DNA of 64,000 bases from Alistipes sp. (GTDB lineage: Bacteria > Bacteroidota > Bacteroidia > Bacteroidales > Rikenellaceae). The position numbers were made by a program, and so were the translations under genes. Location of the stretch: the NCBI GenBank assembly GCA_017938765.1, contig JAGBAX010000028.1, positions 62,001 to 126,000 on the forward strand, given 5' to 3'. Shown one piece after another: positions 1 through 8,486 of the stretch; the first letter of the stretch is position 1; each line of letters begins with the position of its first letter. The notes below the pieces were generated by a model. It had not been told where the DNA came from, ran no database searches, and worked only from the letters and a program-made list of their open reading frames with translations.

Positions 1-400
1 GTACACAATCAACCGTCCCGACGGCACTACAGAGCTTGTTGAGCGACCACTTGTGAGCCGCTACAAGACACTGCTTAACATCCAGTATGCTACCCGTATG
101 CGTAAGTGGACCTTTGATGTTACAGCACAGCTCAATGGTAAGAGCCGCATACCTACTCAGACAGGAAATATTGCCGACAGCCAGTACTCGCCAGTCTACC
201 CTATGTTCTTTGCACAGGTGACTCGCAAAATCAAGCAGTGGGATATCTATCTCGGCTGTGAGAATATCGCTGGCTACCGTCAGGACAACCCTATTTTGGG
301 CTACGCAACACCTTACGAGCCTACATTCAACTCCGCGTGTGTTTGGGGACCTCTTATGGGTCGCAAAATATATATTGGCGTAAGATTTAACCTGTACTAA
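1..400 (+). CDS. TonB-dependent receptor, C-terminal part (5' cut by window edge)
   Basis: The frame is open from base 2 to the TAA at 398-400, giving about 132 residues of a longer protein. It shows alternating beta strands and ends in YIGVRFNLY, a closing strand with a terminal aromatic as expected for a TonB-dependent outer membrane barrel. The segment ENIAGYRQDNPILGY resembles receptors that sit beside heavy-metal-associated proteins in Bacteroidota (family knowledge). The downstream HMA-domain gene starts 34 nt later on the same strand, so the two probably form a metal uptake or handling operon. The substrate cannot be read from this fragment. The GTG at 53 is an internal codon, not a start. 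Confidence 0.8.
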   Translation, partial: YTINRPDGTTELVERPLVSRYKTLLNIQYATRMRKWTFDVTAQLNGKSRIPTQTGNIADSQYSPVYPMFFAQVTRKIKQWDIYLGCENIAGYRQDNPILGYATPYEPTFNSACVWGPLMGRKIYIGVRFNLY

Positions 401-434
401 CCGTTATTAATACAAATAAAACAATAGAACGACT

Positions 435-803
435 ATGAAGAAGATTATTATCCTTGCAGTTGCACTGCTCGCAGTAGCAGGCTCTGCAGTAGCACAGAAG
501 GCTGCAAAGCAGATTGTAACAACCGTATTTATCACTGACCTTGACTGCGAAAATTGCGCAAAGAAGGTATACGACAACTTCTATGGCAAGGGTGTTCGCA
601 GCGTTAAGTGCGACGTTGCTACAAAGAGCGTAGCTGTGACTTATGATGCTACAAAGAACACCCCAGAGAACCTTGTTAAGTCTTTTGCCGACCTCAAGCT
701 CAAGGTTAGCAAGCATATGACCGAGGCTGAGTTTGCTCACTACAAGGAGCATCACAACCACAATCACGGCCATAGCCACAGCCATCATGGCCACAAGCAT
801 TAG
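435..803 (+). CDS. Secreted heavy-metal-associated (HMA) domain protein with His-rich tail
   Basis: A 122-residue protein. Residues 1-20 form a signal peptide ending AVA before Q21. An HMA ferredoxin-like fold follows, with the metal motif DCENC at 37-41 (C38 and C41), as in copper chaperones. The last 18 or so residues are about half histidine (HNHNHGHSHSHH pattern), a likely extra binding site for copper, zinc or nickel. It directly follows the TonB receptor end, so it probably acts in the periplasm, passing on or buffering the metal carried by that receptor. A hairpin terminator follows. The metal itself is inferred, not shown. Confidence 0.85.
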   Translation: MKKIIILAVALLAVAGSAVAQKAAKQIVTTVFITDLDCENCAKKVYDNFYGKGVRSVKCDVATKSVAVTYDATKNTPENLVKSFADLKLKVSKHMTEAEFAHYKEHHNHNHGHSHSHHGHKH

Positions 804-821
804 TTATAAAACTAACAACAG

Positions 822-857
822 CAAGCCTACATTTTGACAAGTGTGGGCTTGTTTTTT
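822..857 (+). terminator. Rho-independent terminator after HMA gene
   Basis: Stem CAAGCCTACA (822-831) pairs with TGTGGGCTTG (842-851) with one mismatch, followed by six T. It ends the TonB receptor-HMA unit. Confidence 0.8.
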
Positions 858-870
858 ATTTGGCTATTGT

Positions 871-900
871 TTTGATTTTAAGGATTTTTTTGTAATTTTG
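871..900 (+). promoter_or_regulatory. Bacteroidota-type promoter of efp
   Basis: TTTG at 871-874, an 18 nt spacer, then TAATTTTG at 893-900, matching the -33/-7 consensus TTTG/TAnnTTTG. The efp start lies about 40 nt downstream. Confidence 0.65.
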
Positions 901-939
901 CCGCGAATTTTGAGATTTATCATTTAAAATATAAAAATT

Positions 940-1512
940 ATGACAATTACTGCTGCTGATATCAAAATCGGTATGTGCATTGAGATGGATGGCAAGACTT
1001 TCCTTGTTGTTGATTTCCAGCACTGCAAGCCGGGCAAGGGCCCTGCTTTTGTTCGTTCAAAGCTCAAGAACCTTGAGAATGGTCGCGTTCTTGAGAACAC
1101 ATTCTCATCTGTAGGTCAGAAGATTGAGCAGGTGCGCGTTGAGCGTCGCCCTTACCAGTTCACTTATGAGGACGATTTGGGTGCTCACTTTATGCACTGC
1201 GAGACTTTCGAGGAGATTAACATTGAGAAGAGCCTTATCAACAACTACGACCTGATGGCTGACGGTCAGATTGTTGAGGTTATGTTCCACACCGAGAAGG
1301 AGACAGTTCTCTCTGCAGAGCTTCCTCCAATCGTTGATATGGAGGTTACTTACACAGAGCCAGGCATCAAGGGCGATACAGCCTCTACAAACTCACTTAA
1401 GCCTGCTACTGTAAACACAGGTGCAACTGTTAAGGTACCGCTCTTTATCAACACTGGTGACCGCATCCGCGTTGATACACGTACTCGTGAGTATTACGAG
1501 CGCATCAAGTAA
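940..1512 (+). CDS. efp: Translation elongation factor P
   Basis: 190 residues, the usual EF-P length, aligned over the whole protein: N-terminal KOW-like domain (about 1-65) followed by two OB-fold domains ending RVDTRTREYYERIK. EF-P enters the ribosomal E site and relieves stalling at proline stretches. The tip loop that points to the peptidyl-transferase centre reads KPGKGPAFVR, with K33 as the residue modified in other bacteria. No modification gene is visible here. It has its own promoter, and a cloverleaf repeat begins 12 nt after the stop. Confidence 0.97.
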   Translation: MTITAADIKIGMCIEMDGKTFLVVDFQHCKPGKGPAFVRSKLKNLENGRVLENTFSSVGQKIEQVRVERRPYQFTYEDDLGAHFMHCETFEEINIEKSLINNYDLMADGQIVEVMFHTEKETVLSAELPPIVDMEVTYTEPGIKGDTASTNSLKPATVNTGATVKVPLFINTGDRIRVDTRTREYYERIK

Positions 1513-1524
1513 TTTTGGTGTTGC

Positions 1525-1633
1525 AGATTTAGTATAGCATTCTGCTATTGCAAAAATAATAACCATTCTCTTTCAAGCAAGCTTGAGTGAATGGTTATTA
1601 TTTTTGCACCATCTACGATGGAATACTAAATCT
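1525..1633 (+). repeat. Cloverleaf 3' repeat, copy 1 (diverged)
   Basis: Outer stem AGATTTAGTAT (1525-1535) pairs perfectly with ATACTAAATCT (1623-1633). Inside are three hairpins: ATAGCA-ttc-TGCTAT (534-548 offsets, i.e. 1534-1548); a 19-bp perfect stem at 1550-1568/1589-1607 whose loop carries TCAAGCAAGCTTGA; and CCATC-tac-GATGG (1609-1621). This is the same architecture as copies near 8316, 30506 and 56895 but with different stem sequences. It starts 12 nt after the efp stop and lies on the same strand. The central hairpin could also act as a terminator. Confidence 0.8.
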
Positions 1634-1671
1634 AAAAACTAACAGATACTAAAATTAAAAAATATTGACAT

Positions 1672-1706
1672 TCCCCCTAAATCCCCCTTTGACAAAGGGG
1701 GACTTG
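1672..1706. repeat. C5/G5 inverted repeat shared with 10.56-10.69 kb
   Basis: CCCCCTAAATCCCCC followed after a few bases by GGGGGACTTG. It is the reverse-strand counterpart of the element found twice at 10559-10690. The rest of the 1513-1816 gap, beyond the cloverleaf, shows nothing recognisable. Confidence 0.6.
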
Positions 1707-1816
1707 GTCGTCACAGTGGTCAGAGAAATCTGCCCACTTCTCCTCCGAGGTGCAACAAATAACCCTCGGCATCTACCACACTCTGACAATAAATTGGGTC
1801 AAAATTTATAGTGCCT

Positions 1817-4228
1817 TTAGAAACCGCCTCCGCCGCCCTGCTGGTTTGCGCCGACCTCCTCGGTGGTGCTGTCAGACTTTCGGTTAGCGCGCTTAACATA
1901 GAGTCCCTGCTTACCAAAGCGGTAGGAGATTGAGACGCGGATAGAGCGCGAAACATTCGTACCCACAAGTCTCTGCACATATGTAGGGGCTGTCATAAGA
2001 AGGTCGTGCTTCATACTCTTGCTATGAGGATTACGCACCGATACAGAGAGCTCTAACTTATCCTTAAGGAACTTCTGACCTAATCGCGCAGATGTTGTGA
2101 GGAACCAATTCTGCGCCACCATAGTCTGCTGTGGTTGCATCTTTGCGCAGTATTCGCTTACTGTCAGTCGCGCACCCTTCCAAAGTGCTATTGTAGCATT
2201 TACACTCTCCGAGAATGCCCAGCCGGCAACAGCGACATCTTCTGACGGTATTCCCTCCTCAAAGTATCCCGCACGAAAGTCTGCCGCTAACTGCAACTTC
2301 TTGGATGGGCGGTAAGATAGCGAGGTCTGGAGTGCATAGGCGCGATTTCTTCCGTGATTGAGATATGTCTGGTTGATTAGTCCATCCTTATCAACAAACT
2401 GATAGCTCGTCACGCGGTTATTTGAGAACATCGTCATAAACTCTGGCGAGACAGTCCACTTATTACTCATCCACGCATACTTGAGCCTTATGCTATGGTT
2501 TACGCCCGTTTTAAGGTCTGGATTTCCGTAGCTACGCGAGAGCGAGGTCTCTGTAACAAATGGCGAGAGTGAATGAATACTTGGTCGTGAGAGTCGCTCG
2601 GAGTAGGATAGCGAGAGGTTATGTCCCTCCTTAATCTTATACGAGAGTGAGAGATACGGCACAACATTTATCAGCGCATTGCTATACTGCTCTGTCTTGT
2701 CCATCACGCTCTTGGAGTCATACCATGCCCCCTCAAGGCGAGCACCCGCACGGGCAGTAATGCTCTTGTGGCTAAAGGCGTAGCCCGCATATAGAGCCGC
2801 AATATTCTTCGTAAGCGTTGTTGTAGAGGCGTGTACGGATGTTGCCCCGGACTGCTCCAGCGAGCTATACTCTACTGTATGCTTCGCGCCAGCCTCAAGC
2901 GAGTGCTTGCCCCACTTATTGTTGTAGTCCGCCTGTAGCACATTATCAAAACCACGATTGAGTGAAACGGTAGAGTATAGGAAAGATGTGCCGTCAGAGT
3001 AAAAAGTATCCTCATTGTTGATACTCTCCGTCGGTGGAGTTACTGAGAAGTACTCCGACACAGTAAGGTTATGTCCCTCTTTGCCCGCAAATGTATGCTC
3101 ATATGCCGCAAGCATATCAACGCCCTTCCAGCGGTTTTTGCTGTACTCTTCAGCCGAAAAGCTGTTGAGCAAACTATCATCCGCCCCGAAGTAGGAGTTG
3201 GTATTGTGCGATGTTGAGTTCCAATTTCCAAACCAACAGCTCGCCTCAATGTTGAGTAGGTTAAGCGAGTCAATCTGATAACCCATACTGAGGTTTGCAT
3301 AGAGGTTTCTGCCGCCCCAACCTCTCTCTGTCTGCTGATGCAGCTTTGAGTATGGCGCATTGGCATTGAGATTCTCCATCACAGCATCGTGAAAACTCAT
3401 AGGGTCATTATCGCTATCACTACCGCCCATATAGAGGCCACCAGAGAGCGAGAACTTATCCTTCTGAACAGTAAAGTTGCTTGAGAATTGACCTGAGTAG
3501 TTACGGTCAAACGAGTTACTACCCGCAAGGCTCACATTTCCGTTATAGCCATCAAAGCGAGTTTTTGAAGTTATGATATTAAGCACACCACCTGCACCCT
3601 CGGCATCGTATTTCATTGATGGATTGGTAATTACCTCAATCTTTTTGATAGACGAGGCGGGCATAGACTTAATAATCTCGTTAAAGTTACGACCCATAGC
3701 ACCTGCCGCACGACCGTTTACCAAAATCTTGTAGTCGCTCTGACCATTCATCAGCACCTTGCCCTCCGAATCTATTGTCAGCTGCGGAATCTTGCGGATA
3801 ATCTCCTCAAGGGTGCTTGACTGCGCCTCTGGGTCATCTTCTACAGAGTATGATAGCTTCTCCGCATCGGCCGTCACTATCGGCTTTTGAACTGTCACCG
3901 CCACAGCATCTACCGCTACACCCTCATTAAGCACCACCTCGCCCAAATCTATCAGCTTGCCCACAGCCGATATTTTGCGCGTTTCGCCCTTGTAACCTAC
4001 GGCAGAGAGCTCAACAGTGTACTCTCCATCCTTGGCAATCGCAATCTCAAAGCGACCATCTGCTCCCGCTGCCACTGCTGTTACTACCTTACCCTCTTGC
4101 TCCGCCGCTACCGTTGCATAGCCAACTGCCCTACGCTGGCTATCCATTGCGCGACCACGAACAATGCTCTCTGCCGATGCAGTCAGCACCAGCAGAGAAC
4201 ATAACACCATTAAACCTAACTTTTTCAT
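1817..4228 (-). CDS. TonB-linked outer membrane beta-barrel protein (OMP_b-brl_3 type)
   Basis: 803 residues. Signal peptide at 1-20, then a carboxypeptidase-regulatory-like beta-sandwich (about 22-105, with GYATVAAEQEGK and DGRFEIAI), a plug domain (about 125-215, with LMNGQSDYKILVNGRAAG and IEVITNPSMKYDAEGAGGVLNII), then a large barrel. The order matches the outer-membrane-beta-barrel family of TonB-dependent transporters. The cargo is unknown. The tail is odd: a charged segment ending in QQGGGGGF instead of a plain aromatic strand. It is monocistronic, behind its own promoter with a palindromic TTACTAC motif. No SusD partner is next to it, which argues against a glycan locus. Confidence 0.88.
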   Translation of the reverse strand: MKKLGLMVLCSLLVLTASAESIVRGRAMDSQRRAVGYATVAAEQEGKVVTAVAAGADGRFEIAIAKDGEYTVELSAVGYKGETRKISAVGKLIDLGEVVLNEGVAVDAVAVTVQKPIVTADAEKLSYSVEDDPEAQSSTLEEIIRKIPQLTIDSEGKVLMNGQSDYKILVNGRAAGAMGRNFNEIIKSMPASSIKKIEVITNPSMKYDAEGAGGVLNIITSKTRFDGYNGNVSLAGSNSFDRNYSGQFSSNFTVQKDKFSLSGGLYMGGSDSDNDPMSFHDAVMENLNANAPYSKLHQQTERGWGGRNLYANLSMGYQIDSLNLLNIEASCWFGNWNSTSHNTNSYFGADDSLLNSFSAEEYSKNRWKGVDMLAAYEHTFAGKEGHNLTVSEYFSVTPPTESINNEDTFYSDGTSFLYSTVSLNRGFDNVLQADYNNKWGKHSLEAGAKHTVEYSSLEQSGATSVHASTTTLTKNIAALYAGYAFSHKSITARAGARLEGAWYDSKSVMDKTEQYSNALINVVPYLSLSYKIKEGHNLSLSYSERLSRPSIHSLSPFVTETSLSRSYGNPDLKTGVNHSIRLKYAWMSNKWTVSPEFMTMFSNNRVTSYQFVDKDGLINQTYLNHGRNRAYALQTSLSYRPSKKLQLAADFRAGYFEEGIPSEDVAVAGWAFSESVNATIALWKGARLTVSEYCAKMQPQQTMVAQNWFLTTSARLGQKFLKDKLELSVSVRNPHSKSMKHDLLMTAPTYVQRLVGTNVSRSIRVSISYRFGKQGLYVKRANRKSDSTTEEVGANQQGGGGGF

Positions 4229-4260
4229 TACTTTTGAAGTTTTATTTTCTGTTTCTGATG

Positions 4261-4337
4261 CAAAGGTAGTAATTTTTTACTACTATGCAACACAAAGTAG
4301 TGTTTTTTTTTGATTTGTAGGTAAAAAATATTACTAC
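4261..4337 (-). promoter_or_regulatory. Promoter and repeated TTACTAC operator candidate of the barrel protein
   Basis: On the minus strand TACCTTTG (plus 4261-4268) fits the -7 box. It overlaps a perfect palindrome GTAGTAA-tttt-TTACTAC (4266-4283). Further half-sites occur at 4296-4302 (GTAGTGT) and 4331-4337 (TTACTAC). Repeated half-sites covering a promoter suggest binding by a regulator; none is encoded nearby. Confidence 0.5.
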
Positions 4338-4382
4338 GGGCATTTTTACCTATGTTTAATAAACGCGTAAAAGTGTAGATTA

Positions 4383-4931
4383 TTACTCACCCCACTTATA
4401 ATGTGGAGCAGAAATACCAAGAAGAGCGACTATTCGCTCGGTGACTGTAGCACAGAGAGCCTCAACGGTCTCTGGGCGAGAGTAGAAAGATGGAGAGGCG
4501 GGAAGAACGACTGCCCCCGCCTCGGTAAGGGTAGTCATATTTCTGAGGTGGATAAGCGAGAGTGGCGTTTCGCGCACAACGACAATAAGTCGCCTACGCT
4601 CCTTGAGCATAACATCGGCGGCACGCTCAATAAGACTCTGCGAAGTTCCCGCAGCAATTCGCGCCACAGTTCCCACGCTTGACGGCACAACCACCATCGC
4701 ATCCCAATTCTGTGAGCCACTGGCCACACTTGCAAACATATCGTCGTTGCTGTATCTGTCAATCTTACTGCTCTCTGGAAGCACAACCCCCTCTGTTGCA
4801 AGCACCGCCTCGGCATTAGTGCTAAATATCAGAGCAATGCGCTCAACCTGCTCGCTGTCAATAAGTTGGCAGAGCAGTTGGCGAGCATATATTCCACCAC
4901 TGGCAGCAGTAACAGCAACAACGACCTTCAT
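4383..4931 (-). CDS. ubiX: UbiX-type flavin prenyltransferase
   Basis: 182 residues, a typical UbiX/Pad1 flavoprotein. It makes prenylated FMN from FMN and dimethylallyl phosphate, the cofactor of UbiD-family decarboxylases. Visible signatures are TAASGGIYARQL at the N-terminus (phosphate-binding loop), PSSVGTVARIAAG near residue 83, the E-R-D core SLIERAADVMLKERR and VVRETPLSLIHLRNM. The deacetylase gene lies 3 nt upstream, so the two are co-transcribed. No ubiD is in the window. A ubiquinone role is not expected in an organism that makes menaquinone. Confidence 0.93.
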   Translation of the reverse strand: MKVVVAVTAASGGIYARQLLCQLIDSEQVERIALIFSTNAEAVLATEGVVLPESSKIDRYSNDDMFASVASGSQNWDAMVVVPSSVGTVARIAAGTSQSLIERAADVMLKERRRLIVVVRETPLSLIHLRNMTTLTEAGAVVLPASPSFYSRPETVEALCATVTERIVALLGISAPHYKWGE

Positions 4932-4934
4932 ACT

Positions 4935-5543
4935 TTACAGTTCTATAATTTTACACTTAAGCCCCAACTGCTGCACATACTTAAGGGTGCGTGGCAGGGC
5001 GTAGCTCATATTCTTAAAGGCCTTCTCCGAGTCGTGGAACACCACAATAGAGCCTGCCGTAATATGGTCAGTAACATTCTTAAGGCACTTCTCTGGCGAG
5101 AGCGAGCGGTTATAATCTCTTGAGACGATATCCCACATCACAATCTTATACTTCTGCGCCACAGCCCTCATTTGCGAAGGGGTCACGCGAGCATAAGGGG
5201 GACGAAAGAGCTCCGAGTGGATAAAGTCGCCCGCAAAATCTACATCCTCAAGATACCTCTCAAGCGACATACCCCACCCCTTCTGATGCGAATAGGTGTG
5301 ATTACCCACCTTATGCCCCTCAGCAAGAATCTTCTGATATAGGTCGGGGTACATCTCAACATTCTTGCCAAGCACAAAGAATGTTGCCTTGGCATTATAC
5401 CGCCTAAGTGTAGATAAAATCCACTCTGTAACGCCAGGCGTAGGTCCGTCGTCAAAGGTGAGAAAGACGCCATTATCATCCTCAATTTCCCAAATAAGGT
5501 CGGGCATTAGGCGGCGTATAAACTTGGGCGGTTTGATTTTCAT
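4935..5543 (-). CDS. Polysaccharide deacetylase family (NodB domain) protein
   Basis: 202 residues from the ATG at 5543; a TTG six codons upstream is also possible but lies within the promoter. NodB motifs: TFDDGP at 29-34 (D31 catalytic base, D32 metal ligand), HTYSH at 82-86 (H82 and H86 metal ligands), RPPYAR near 118 and a late HDS motif. Such enzymes remove N-acetyl groups from peptidoglycan or other aminosugar polymers. There is no signal peptide, so it may act in the cytoplasm or be exported in another way. It is the first gene of a two-gene unit with ubiX; the link in function is unclear. Confidence 0.88.
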   Translation of the reverse strand: MKIKPPKFIRRLMPDLIWEIEDDNGVFLTFDDGPTPGVTEWILSTLRRYNAKATFFVLGKNVEMYPDLYQKILAEGHKVGNHTYSHQKGWGMSLERYLEDVDFAGDFIHSELFRPPYARVTPSQMRAVAQKYKIVMWDIVSRDYNRSLSPEKCLKNVTDHITAGSIVVFHDSEKAFKNMSYALPRTLKYVQQLGLKCKIIEL

Positions 5544-5548
5544 AAGTG

Positions 5549-5596
5549 CAAATGTAGTCAATAATTTTGAATTTGCACAAATAATGTATATTTTTG
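5549..5596. promoter_or_regulatory. Divergent promoters for deacetylase (-) and DUF4837 gene (+)
   Basis: Minus strand: TTTG (plus 5578-5581), 21 nt, TACATTTG (plus 5549-5556), only 5 nt before the ATG at 5543. Plus strand: TTTG (5566-5569), 19 nt, TATTTTTG (5589-5596), 16 nt before the ATG at 5613. The two promoters interlock, so the operons may compete for RNA polymerase. Confidence 0.65.
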
Positions 5597-5612
5597 TGGT
5601 AACATCGTAACT

Positions 5613-6665
5613 ATGAACATTATGAAACTTATTACCAAGATTACAACGCTACTGCTTATCACTCTTGCGACTATTGGTTGCCGAGAGATTAATTCACTTA
5701 CTGACCAGAATAAAAAACCTATTCAGGGAGGTGCCTACGAGGTGCTTGTCGTGTGCAACAATGCCGAGTGGGAGAGTAGCGTAGGTGCAAAGTTGCGCGA
5801 GCTGCTTGAGCAGCCCGTAGAGATGCTCAACCAAAACGAGCCTATGTTCAATGTTCTACGCATCACGGCTAACGACTTCCGCCACCTACTGCTTCAGCAC
5901 CGAAATATCCTTAAGGTAGTTATCTCCGACAAGGCTACGCAGGCACAGATTACGGCAGAGTACGATGTAGATGCTGCTCCGCAGATTGTTCTTACCTTCC
6001 AAGCCCCTACACAGCAATCAGCATTAGAGTATCTCAATACTAATGGTGATGCGCTGCTCAAGGTGCTTGAGATTGCCGAGCGTAACCGCACCATTGCCTA
6101 TGCCGAGAAGCACAATGTAAAGGTGCTTAACGACCTGCTACGCAGCGAGTTTGATATTGAAGTTCGCATACCAAAGGGTTATGAGCTTCGCTCACAGAGC
6201 CAGGATTTTATCTGGGCATCATACGAGTTCCCTACTGCCAGTCAGGGCTTTTTCTGCTACAGCTATCCATATCGTGGCAAGGGCAGTCTTACAGCCGACT
6301 ACCTTGTGGCTATGCGCAACAACTTTGCCAAGCGCATTCCAGGCCCAAGTGATGGCTCGTATATGATTACCGTAGAGCAGATTCCAGATGCTGACGGCAA
6401 CTACAAGCCATTTACTCCGCTCTACCGCTCTGTTGTTGTCAATGGCAAGGAGTGGATTGAAATGCGCGGCTTCTGGGATGTTGAGAACGACTATATGGGA
6501 GGTCCATTTGTCAGCTACACGACTATCAACGACGCAACAAACGAGGTCTTTACTATCGACTGCTATGTTCACAGTCCAAAGTACGGCAAGCGCAACTTTA
6601 TCCGTCCTTTAGAGCACCTTGTTTACCTAATTTCATTCCCAAAGAGTGTGCAGCAGTCAAAATAG
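5613..6665 (+). CDS. DUF4837 family lipoprotein
   Basis: 350 residues. Hydrophobic leader with lipobox LATIGC, C23 being the lipidation site. The remainder matches the Bacteroidota DUF4837 family in its typical stretches (GGAYEVLVVCNNAEWE near the start; WIEMRGFWDVENDYMGGPF in the last third). The family has no established function; it is an envelope lipoprotein, often next to housekeeping genes. Its last 20 nt overlap the start of glf, which implies translational coupling. Confidence 0.85.
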   Translation: MNIMKLITKITTLLLITLATIGCREINSLTDQNKKPIQGGAYEVLVVCNNAEWESSVGAKLRELLEQPVEMLNQNEPMFNVLRITANDFRHLLLQHRNILKVVISDKATQAQITAEYDVDAAPQIVLTFQAPTQQSALEYLNTNGDALLKVLEIAERNRTIAYAEKHNVKVLNDLLRSEFDIEVRIPKGYELRSQSQDFIWASYEFPTASQGFFCYSYPYRGKGSLTADYLVAMRNNFAKRIPGPSDGSYMITVEQIPDADGNYKPFTPLYRSVVVNGKEWIEMRGFWDVENDYMGGPFVSYTTINDATNEVFTIDCYVHSPKYGKRNFIRPLEHLVYLISFPKSVQQSK

Positions 6666-7758
6666 CAAACCCTACGATATCCTTATCGTTGGCGCGGGGC
6701 TCTTCGGCTCTGTGGTGGCTTATCGCGCCATAAAGGCGGGCAAGCGCGTGCTTGTCATTGACCGCCGCAGCCATACGGGCGGTAACCTCTACTGCGAAAA
6801 TAGCGACGGTATTGCAGTTCATCGCTACGGCCCACACATCTTCCACACCTCGGATGCCGATGTGTGGCAGTGGGTGAACTCTATAGTTGAGTTTGTGCCC
6901 TATATCAACTCCCCTATTGCCAACTTCAAGGGCAAGCTCTACAACCTGCCCTTCAATATGAACACCTTCTTCCAACTCTGGGGCGTAACCACCCCTGAGC
7001 AGGCAGAGGAAAAGATTAGTAAGCAGCGAGCAGAGTGTGGCATAGGAACACCTCAAAACCTTGAGCAGCAGGCCATTTCCCTTGTTGGCACAGATATCTA
7101 CAACACCCTTATTAAGGGCTATACCGAGAAGCAGTGGGGCAGAAAATGCACTGACCTGCCTGCCGATATTATCCGCCGACTGCCCGTGAGGTTTACTTTT
7201 GACAACAACTACTTTAACGACACCTATCAGGGTATTCCTCGTGGTGGGTACAACGCCTTTATAGACAAGTTGTTACAAGGTGCCGACATTGAGCTAAACA
7301 GCGACTTTTTCGCTCGCCGAGACCACTACACCTCACTTGCCAGCAAGATTGTCTACACAGGCGAAATTGACCGATATTTTGACTACTGCTTCGGCGAGCT
7401 TGAGTACCGCACCGTGAGTTTTGCGGATGAACGCATAGAGAGGAGCAACTATCAGGGTGTGGCGGTGATGAACTTCACCGACAGTGAGACCCCCTATACC
7501 CGCATAATTGAGCATCGCCACTTTGACCGTAGCTGCACAGCCGCCCATACCATTATCACGCGCGAGTATTCTGCCGAGTGGAGTGCCGGTAGCGAGCCAT
7601 ACTACCCTATCGCAGACAGTCGCAACAGCGCCATTGCCGAGAAGTACAGAGCTCTTGCCGCACAGTGCAGCAATGTCATCTTCGGAGGTAGACTTGCTGA
7701 GTATCGCTACTACGATATGCACCACATAGTAAAAAGAGCATTAGAAGTTGAGCTATGA
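6646..7758 (+). CDS. glf: UDP-galactopyranose mutase
   Basis: 370 residues, the normal Glf length. It converts UDP-galactopyranose to UDP-galactofuranose for surface glycans. The FAD-binding Rossmann motif GAGLFGSVVA is at 16-25, followed by DRRSHTGGNLY and RYGPHIFHT. KGYTEKQWGR and FTFDNNYFNDTYQGIPRGGY belong to the substrate site. The start is GTG at 6646, inside the end of the DUF4837 gene: no ATG lies close enough upstream of the FAD motif. It overlaps rlmH by 4 nt (ATGA). A galactofuranose transferase is not seen here. Confidence 0.95.
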   Translation: MCSSQNSKPYDILIVGAGLFGSVVAYRAIKAGKRVLVIDRRSHTGGNLYCENSDGIAVHRYGPHIFHTSDADVWQWVNSIVEFVPYINSPIANFKGKLYNLPFNMNTFFQLWGVTTPEQAEEKISKQRAECGIGTPQNLEQQAISLVGTDIYNTLIKGYTEKQWGRKCTDLPADIIRRLPVRFTFDNNYFNDTYQGIPRGGYNAFIDKLLQGADIELNSDFFARRDHYTSLASKIVYTGEIDRYFDYCFGELEYRTVSFADERIERSNYQGVAVMNFTDSETPYTRIIEHRHFDRSCTAAHTIITREYSAEWSAGSEPYYPIADSRNSAIAEKYRALAAQCSNVIFGGRLAEYRYYDMHHIVKRALEVEL

Positions 7759-8228
7759 ACATAGAACTGATAGTCATCGGCAAAACCGACTCTAAAGAGA
7801 TTACAGCCCTTGTAGAGATGTATACAAAGCGCATAAACTTCTACAACCGCTTCACTATCACATATATACCCGACATACGCAACAACAAATCCCTAACCGA
7901 AGCACAGCAGAAAACTGCCGAGGGCGAGGCTATACTGCGCCTGATTGAGACCTCCGACCGCGTAGTGCTTCTTGACGAAAAAGGGACAGAGTTCCGCTCT
8001 ATAGAGTACGCAGATTGGCTACAAAAGCGGATGAATAGCGGCGTAAAACGACTTCTCTTTGTCATCGGAGGCCCCTACGGCTTCTCCGAGGCCGTCTACG
8101 CCCGCGCAAACGAGAAGATATCACTCTCCAAGATGACCTTCTCCCACCAAATCATCCGCGCCATATTCACCGAACAACTCTACCGCGCATTTACTATCCT
8201 GCGCGGCGAACCCTACCACCACGAGTAG
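7755..8228 (+). CDS. rlmH: 23S rRNA (pseudouridine-1915 N3)-methyltransferase
   Basis: 157 residues, full-length RlmH of the SPOUT (knotted) methyltransferase fold. It methylates pseudouridine 1915 in helix 69 of 23S rRNA, on assembled ribosomes. Signatures: LLDEKGTEF, FVIGGPYGF (S-adenosylmethionine loop) and the C-terminal knot LSKMTFSHQIIRAIFTEQLYRA ending in EPYHHE. It overlaps glf by ATGA. A cloverleaf repeat begins right at its stop codon. Confidence 0.97.
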   Translation: MNIELIVIGKTDSKEITALVEMYTKRINFYNRFTITYIPDIRNNKSLTEAQQKTAEGEAILRLIETSDRVVLLDEKGTEFRSIEYADWLQKRMNSGVKRLLFVIGGPYGFSEAVYARANEKISLSKMTFSHQIIRAIFTEQLYRAFTILRGEPYHHE

Positions 8229-8432
8229 ATTGGCTACGCAGTACTGCCCGCTTTTTGAAAAAAGCAGGGCGTGCAAAAACTTTATGAAAAACTCCGTTTT
8301 TCTTCCGTGCTGATGCGGATTTAGGATAGCCTTGCGGCTATTACGACAAAAAATAGAGCCATTCACTTTCAAGCAAGCTTGAGTGAGGCTCTATTTTTCA
8401 TCGTACTCTCTGTGAGAGTTTCCCTAAATCCG
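8229..8432 (+). repeat. Cloverleaf 3' repeat, copy 2
   Basis: Begins at the rlmH stop. The first 87 nt (8229-8315) are the rlmH-proximal segment, with GCTACGCAG and paired A/T-rich hairpins. The cloverleaf follows: outer stem CGGATTTAGG (8316-8325) with CCTAAATCCG (8423-8432); arm 1 ATAGCC-ttgc-GGCTAT (8326-8341); arm 2 TACGA (8342-8346) with TCGTA (8401-8405) and a 12-bp stem (8349-8360/8387-8398) tipped by TCAAGCAAGCTTGA; arm 3 ACTCTC-tgt-GAGAGT (8405-8419). The next bases, 8433-8486, carry AT-rich repeats (CTTTAACTTCACTAAATTC) also seen near 21720 and 30450. Confidence 0.85.
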
Positions 8433-8486
8433 AATAAACTCAAAAGCGAATTTTCCCTAAACTCTTTAACTTCACTAAATTCTCTA

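Noticed and set aside
387-800. Minus-strand ORF over the HMA gene
   Set aside because: It mirrors the lysine-rich and histidine-rich signal and tail; no domain is visible.
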